This document shows, piece after piece, positions 38,595 through 38,619 of a DNA stretch of 38,619 nt (the first letter of the stretch is position 1; each line of letters opens with the position of its first letter). The stretch is from Actinobacillus minor NM305 (lineage in GTDB: Bacteria; Pseudomonadota; Gammaproteobacteria; Enterobacterales; Pasteurellaceae). Under the pieces are notes generated by a model that worked only from the letters and a program-made list of their open reading frames with translations, made no database searches and was not told where the DNA came from. Where the stretch lies: positions 1 to 38,619 of the forward strand of contig NZ_ACQL01000099.1 of the NCBI RefSeq assembly GCF_000175195.1. The letters are read 5' to 3'. The position numbers were made by a program, and so were the translations under genes.

Positions 38595-38619
38595 TCGGTA
38601 TTATGTAGCACTTGCACAA
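38595..38619 (+). repeat. Border of the dispersed repeat, cut by the window end
   Basis: TCGGTATTATGTAGCACTTGCACAA repeats the border seen at 6481 and 11835 (first 20 bases TCGGTATTATGTAGCACTTG). The contents of this copy lie beyond the window. Confidence 0.6.

Overview
The window looks like chromosomal DNA of a member of the Pasteurellaceae. Protein similarity and gene order fit this: fdhD is divergent from fdxG-fdxH-fdxI, thiM-thiD-thiE lies behind a TPP riboswitch, and a ydfG-like gene leads trpB-trpA. The DNA-uptake core ACAAGCGGT (either strand) occurs seven times, at 441, 6734, 10754, 13561, 22279, 23612 and 25970. This is the Actinobacillus pleuropneumoniae/Mannheimia/Glaesserella type; the Haemophilus influenzae type AAGTGCGGT appears only in one terminator dyad at the right end. 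I cannot name the species. No rRNA, tRNA, CRISPR array, prophage or intact insertion sequence was seen.

Layout. 1-8.3 kb: yacL and a frameshifted glnE on minus; rpsO and a DUF808 membrane protein on plus; a yccT-like periplasmic protein on minus; corC and lnt on plus, separated by a palindrome-rich repeat. 8.3-14.8 kb (all minus): polA, then lolA-trpR-mtgA-nfsA-rimK with a TrpR-like operator in front. 14.9-22.1 kb (all minus): ydfG-trpB-trpA behind a second TrpR-like operator; a TSUP permease behind a broken VioC-like dioxygenase gene; rdgB-ybjQ-ycgN; leuB alone. 22.2-29 kb (plus): a small lipoprotein, fadI-fadJ, ydgA and sdaA. 29-31.9 kb: a repeat with an IS110-family remnant, a TPP riboswitch and thiMDE. 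31.9-38.6 kb: a nonsense-mutated auxin-efflux-type permease and fdhD on minus, then the selenocysteine formate dehydrogenase operon on plus.

How the genes connect. TrpR, encoded here, probably represses both its own lolA-led operon and ydfG-trpBA. FdhD serves the formate dehydrogenase encoded next to it. Lnt and LolA act in successive steps of lipoprotein maturation and sorting. ThiM, ThiD and ThiE form a thiazole/pyrimidine salvage route.

Most notable points. (1) The FadI/FadJ pair keeps its 3-hydroxyacyl-CoA dehydrogenase residues but has lost key thiolase and enoyl-CoA hydratase residues, so it may be a repurposed beta-oxidation complex. (2) A dispersed repeat has a conserved border (TGTGCAAATGYTACATAAT when read toward the gene) and variable hairpin contents. 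Four of its six clear copies lie just upstream of a gene or its leader (lnt, lolA, rdgB, thiM), all in the same orientation. (3) Three genes are visibly disrupted: glnE, the dioxygenase and the permease.
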